From Prevotellaceae bacterium (GTDB lineage: Bacteria; Bacteroidota; Bacteroidia; Bacteroidales; UBA932), in assembly GCA_031257455.1 (NCBI GenBank), contig JAIROQ010000024.1:1-6276 (forward strand): DNA of 6,276 nucleotides. The letters are read 5' to 3'. Position numbers and translations under genes: made by a program. Positions within the stretch are counted from its first letter, which is position 1. Every line of letters begins with the position of its first letter. Under the pieces are notes generated by a model that worked only from the letters and a program-made list of their open reading frames with translations, did not search any database and had not been told where the DNA came from. Positions 5,721 to 6,276 of the stretch are shown piece by piece.

Positions 5721-6014
5721 ATGCCGCCGAAAGTTCCGGCAATGCCGCCGAAAGCTCCGGCAATGCCGCCGAAAGCTCCGGCAATGCCGCCGAAAGTTCC
5801 GGCAATGCCGCCAAAAGTTTCGGCAATGCCGCCGAAAGCTCCGGCAATGCCGCCGAAAGTTCCGGCAATGCCGCCAAAAGTTCCGGCAATGCCGCCGAAA
5901 GTTCCGGCAATGCCGCCGAAAGCTCCGGCAATGCCGCCGAAAGTTCCGGCAATGCCGCCGAAAGTTCCGGCAATGCCGCCGAAAGTTCCGGCAATGCCGC
6001 CGAAAGTTCCGGCA
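5721..6014. repeat. 21-bp minisatellite, 14 complete copies
   Basis: Fourteen uninterrupted 21-bp copies, the first at 5721-5741 and the last at 5994-6014, share the core GCCGAAAGTTCCGGC. A degenerate copy precedes (about 5703-5720) and a 10-base partial follows (6015-6024). The main variant is T to C in AAAGTT/AAAGCT, in copies 2, 3, 6 and 10. Copies 5 and 8 carry GCCAAAA instead of GCCGAAA, and copy 5 also has GTTTCGG. Because 21 is a multiple of three and the unit lacks stops, all six frames stay open and give heptapeptide repeats such as MPPKVPA, CRRKFRQ and AAESSGN on the + strand and PELSAAL on the - strand. No convincing start or promoter is seen for any frame, so I call it a non-coding tandem repeat. 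Each unit can form a short GCCG/CGGC stem. Confidence 0.93.
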
Positions 6015-6024
6015 ATGCCGCCGG

Positions 6025-6161
6025 AATATTAATTATCAGATATCATGGTTAATGGATAGTGGCCAATGATTAGCGATTATTTGCAGCAGGTATTCCGGAG
6101 GGACGCATCTTTAAAACCTTATTTAAAAAACAAAACAACCTTAGTAGCGCCACATGCCCCG
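6025..6161. other. Intergenic stretch without recognisable genes
   Basis: AT-rich sequence follows the minisatellite (6025-6085), then a short GGTATTCCGGAGGGACGC segment at 6089-6106, then an A-rich part around 6110-6140. No reading frame of convincing length or composition, no RNA gene and no exact TAnnTTTG promoter is seen. The TTCCGGAGGGACG piece loosely recalls the ATTCCGTCCC repeats near the left end. Confidence 0.5.
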
Positions 6162-6228
6162 CCCTGCACCTCGCGCGGCGCACGGGTTTTCCACGATGCA
6201 CCGGCATTGCGCCGCGCGAAAAGCAGGG
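6162..6228. repeat. Long GC-rich hairpin (18 paired bases)
   Basis: TCGCGCGGCGCA (6171-6182) is the exact reverse complement of TGCGCCGCGCGA (6208-6219), around a 25-base loop. After a 3-by-3 internal loop, the stem resumes with CCCTGC (6162-6167) against GCAGGG (6223-6228). No T-tract follows, so it is not a standard terminator; it more resembles a dispersed palindromic element. Its strand of action, if any, is unknown. Confidence 0.75.
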
Positions 6229-6241
6229 AGATGCGTTGTAT

Positions 6242-6276
6242 CCCCGCGCTTACGCACTTTACCCCGCGCTTACGCA
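6242..6276. repeat. 15-bp direct repeat CCCCGCGCTTACGCA at the window edge
   Basis: Exact copies at 6242-6256 and 6262-6276 are separated by CTTTA, giving a 20-base period. The second copy ends exactly at the window edge, so a longer array may continue outside. Confidence 0.8.

Noticed and set aside
5721..6014. CRISPR array
   Set aside because: The copies are directly adjacent, with no unique spacers, and no cas gene is in the window.
5692..6069. Possible repeat proteins encoded by the 21-bp array on either strand
   Set aside because: All six frames are open because of the repeat itself, and the candidate starts have no promoter or initiation context. I cannot favour any one frame, so I did not list a CDS.

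Overview
The window looks like a chromosomal segment of a Bacteroidota bacterium, most likely of the order Bacteroidales. The evidence is two promoters of the TAnnTTTG type typical of that phylum, an almost complete lack of Shine-Dalgarno sequences before the start codons, a secreted protein with a type B type IX secretion (T9SS) sorting domain, and Bacteroidota-style TyrRS and HisRS sequences. Genus and species cannot be read from this sequence.

Layout, all genes on the + strand. Positions 1-545 are a gene-poor, repeat-rich intergenic stretch: inverted repeats built on ATTCCGTCCC, a GC-rich hairpin, several short tandem arrays mostly with a 7-base period, and a 14-bp palindrome. They lead into a promoter (487-518) and a tRNA-His gene (547-620) followed by an intrinsic terminator (648-676). 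A second promoter (703-735) starts a tightly packed four-gene unit: tyrS (755-2044), a HEPN-fold HI0074-family protein (2041-2451), an MNT-type minimal nucleotidyltransferase (2451-2750), and a T9SS-sorted secreted protein (2747-4132). Each start codon overlaps the preceding stop codon by 1 or 4 bases. A second modular tandem-repeat block (4136-4304), built in the same order as the one before tRNA-His, precedes hisS (4313-5668). After hisS come a TTTAAGG heptamer array, a 14-copy 21-bp minisatellite (5721-6014) and a non-coding tail with a long hairpin and a 15-bp direct repeat that reaches the window edge.

Functionally, the core is translation: tRNA-His, its cognate synthetase HisRS and TyrRS lie within 5.2 kb. 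Placed inside the tyrS transcription unit is a HEPN/MNT pair with intact RX4HXY and GSX10DXD motifs, the signature of toxin-antitoxin systems in which the nucleotidyltransferase AMPylates and silences a HEPN RNase. Such toxins can act on tRNA, so coupling to a tRNA synthetase is suggestive but unproven.

The strongest leads are the HEPN/MNT pair inside the tyrS operon, the modular repeat element duplicated before tRNA-His and hisS, the 21-bp minisatellite that is open in all six frames, and two adjacent mismatches in the tRNA-His acceptor stem.
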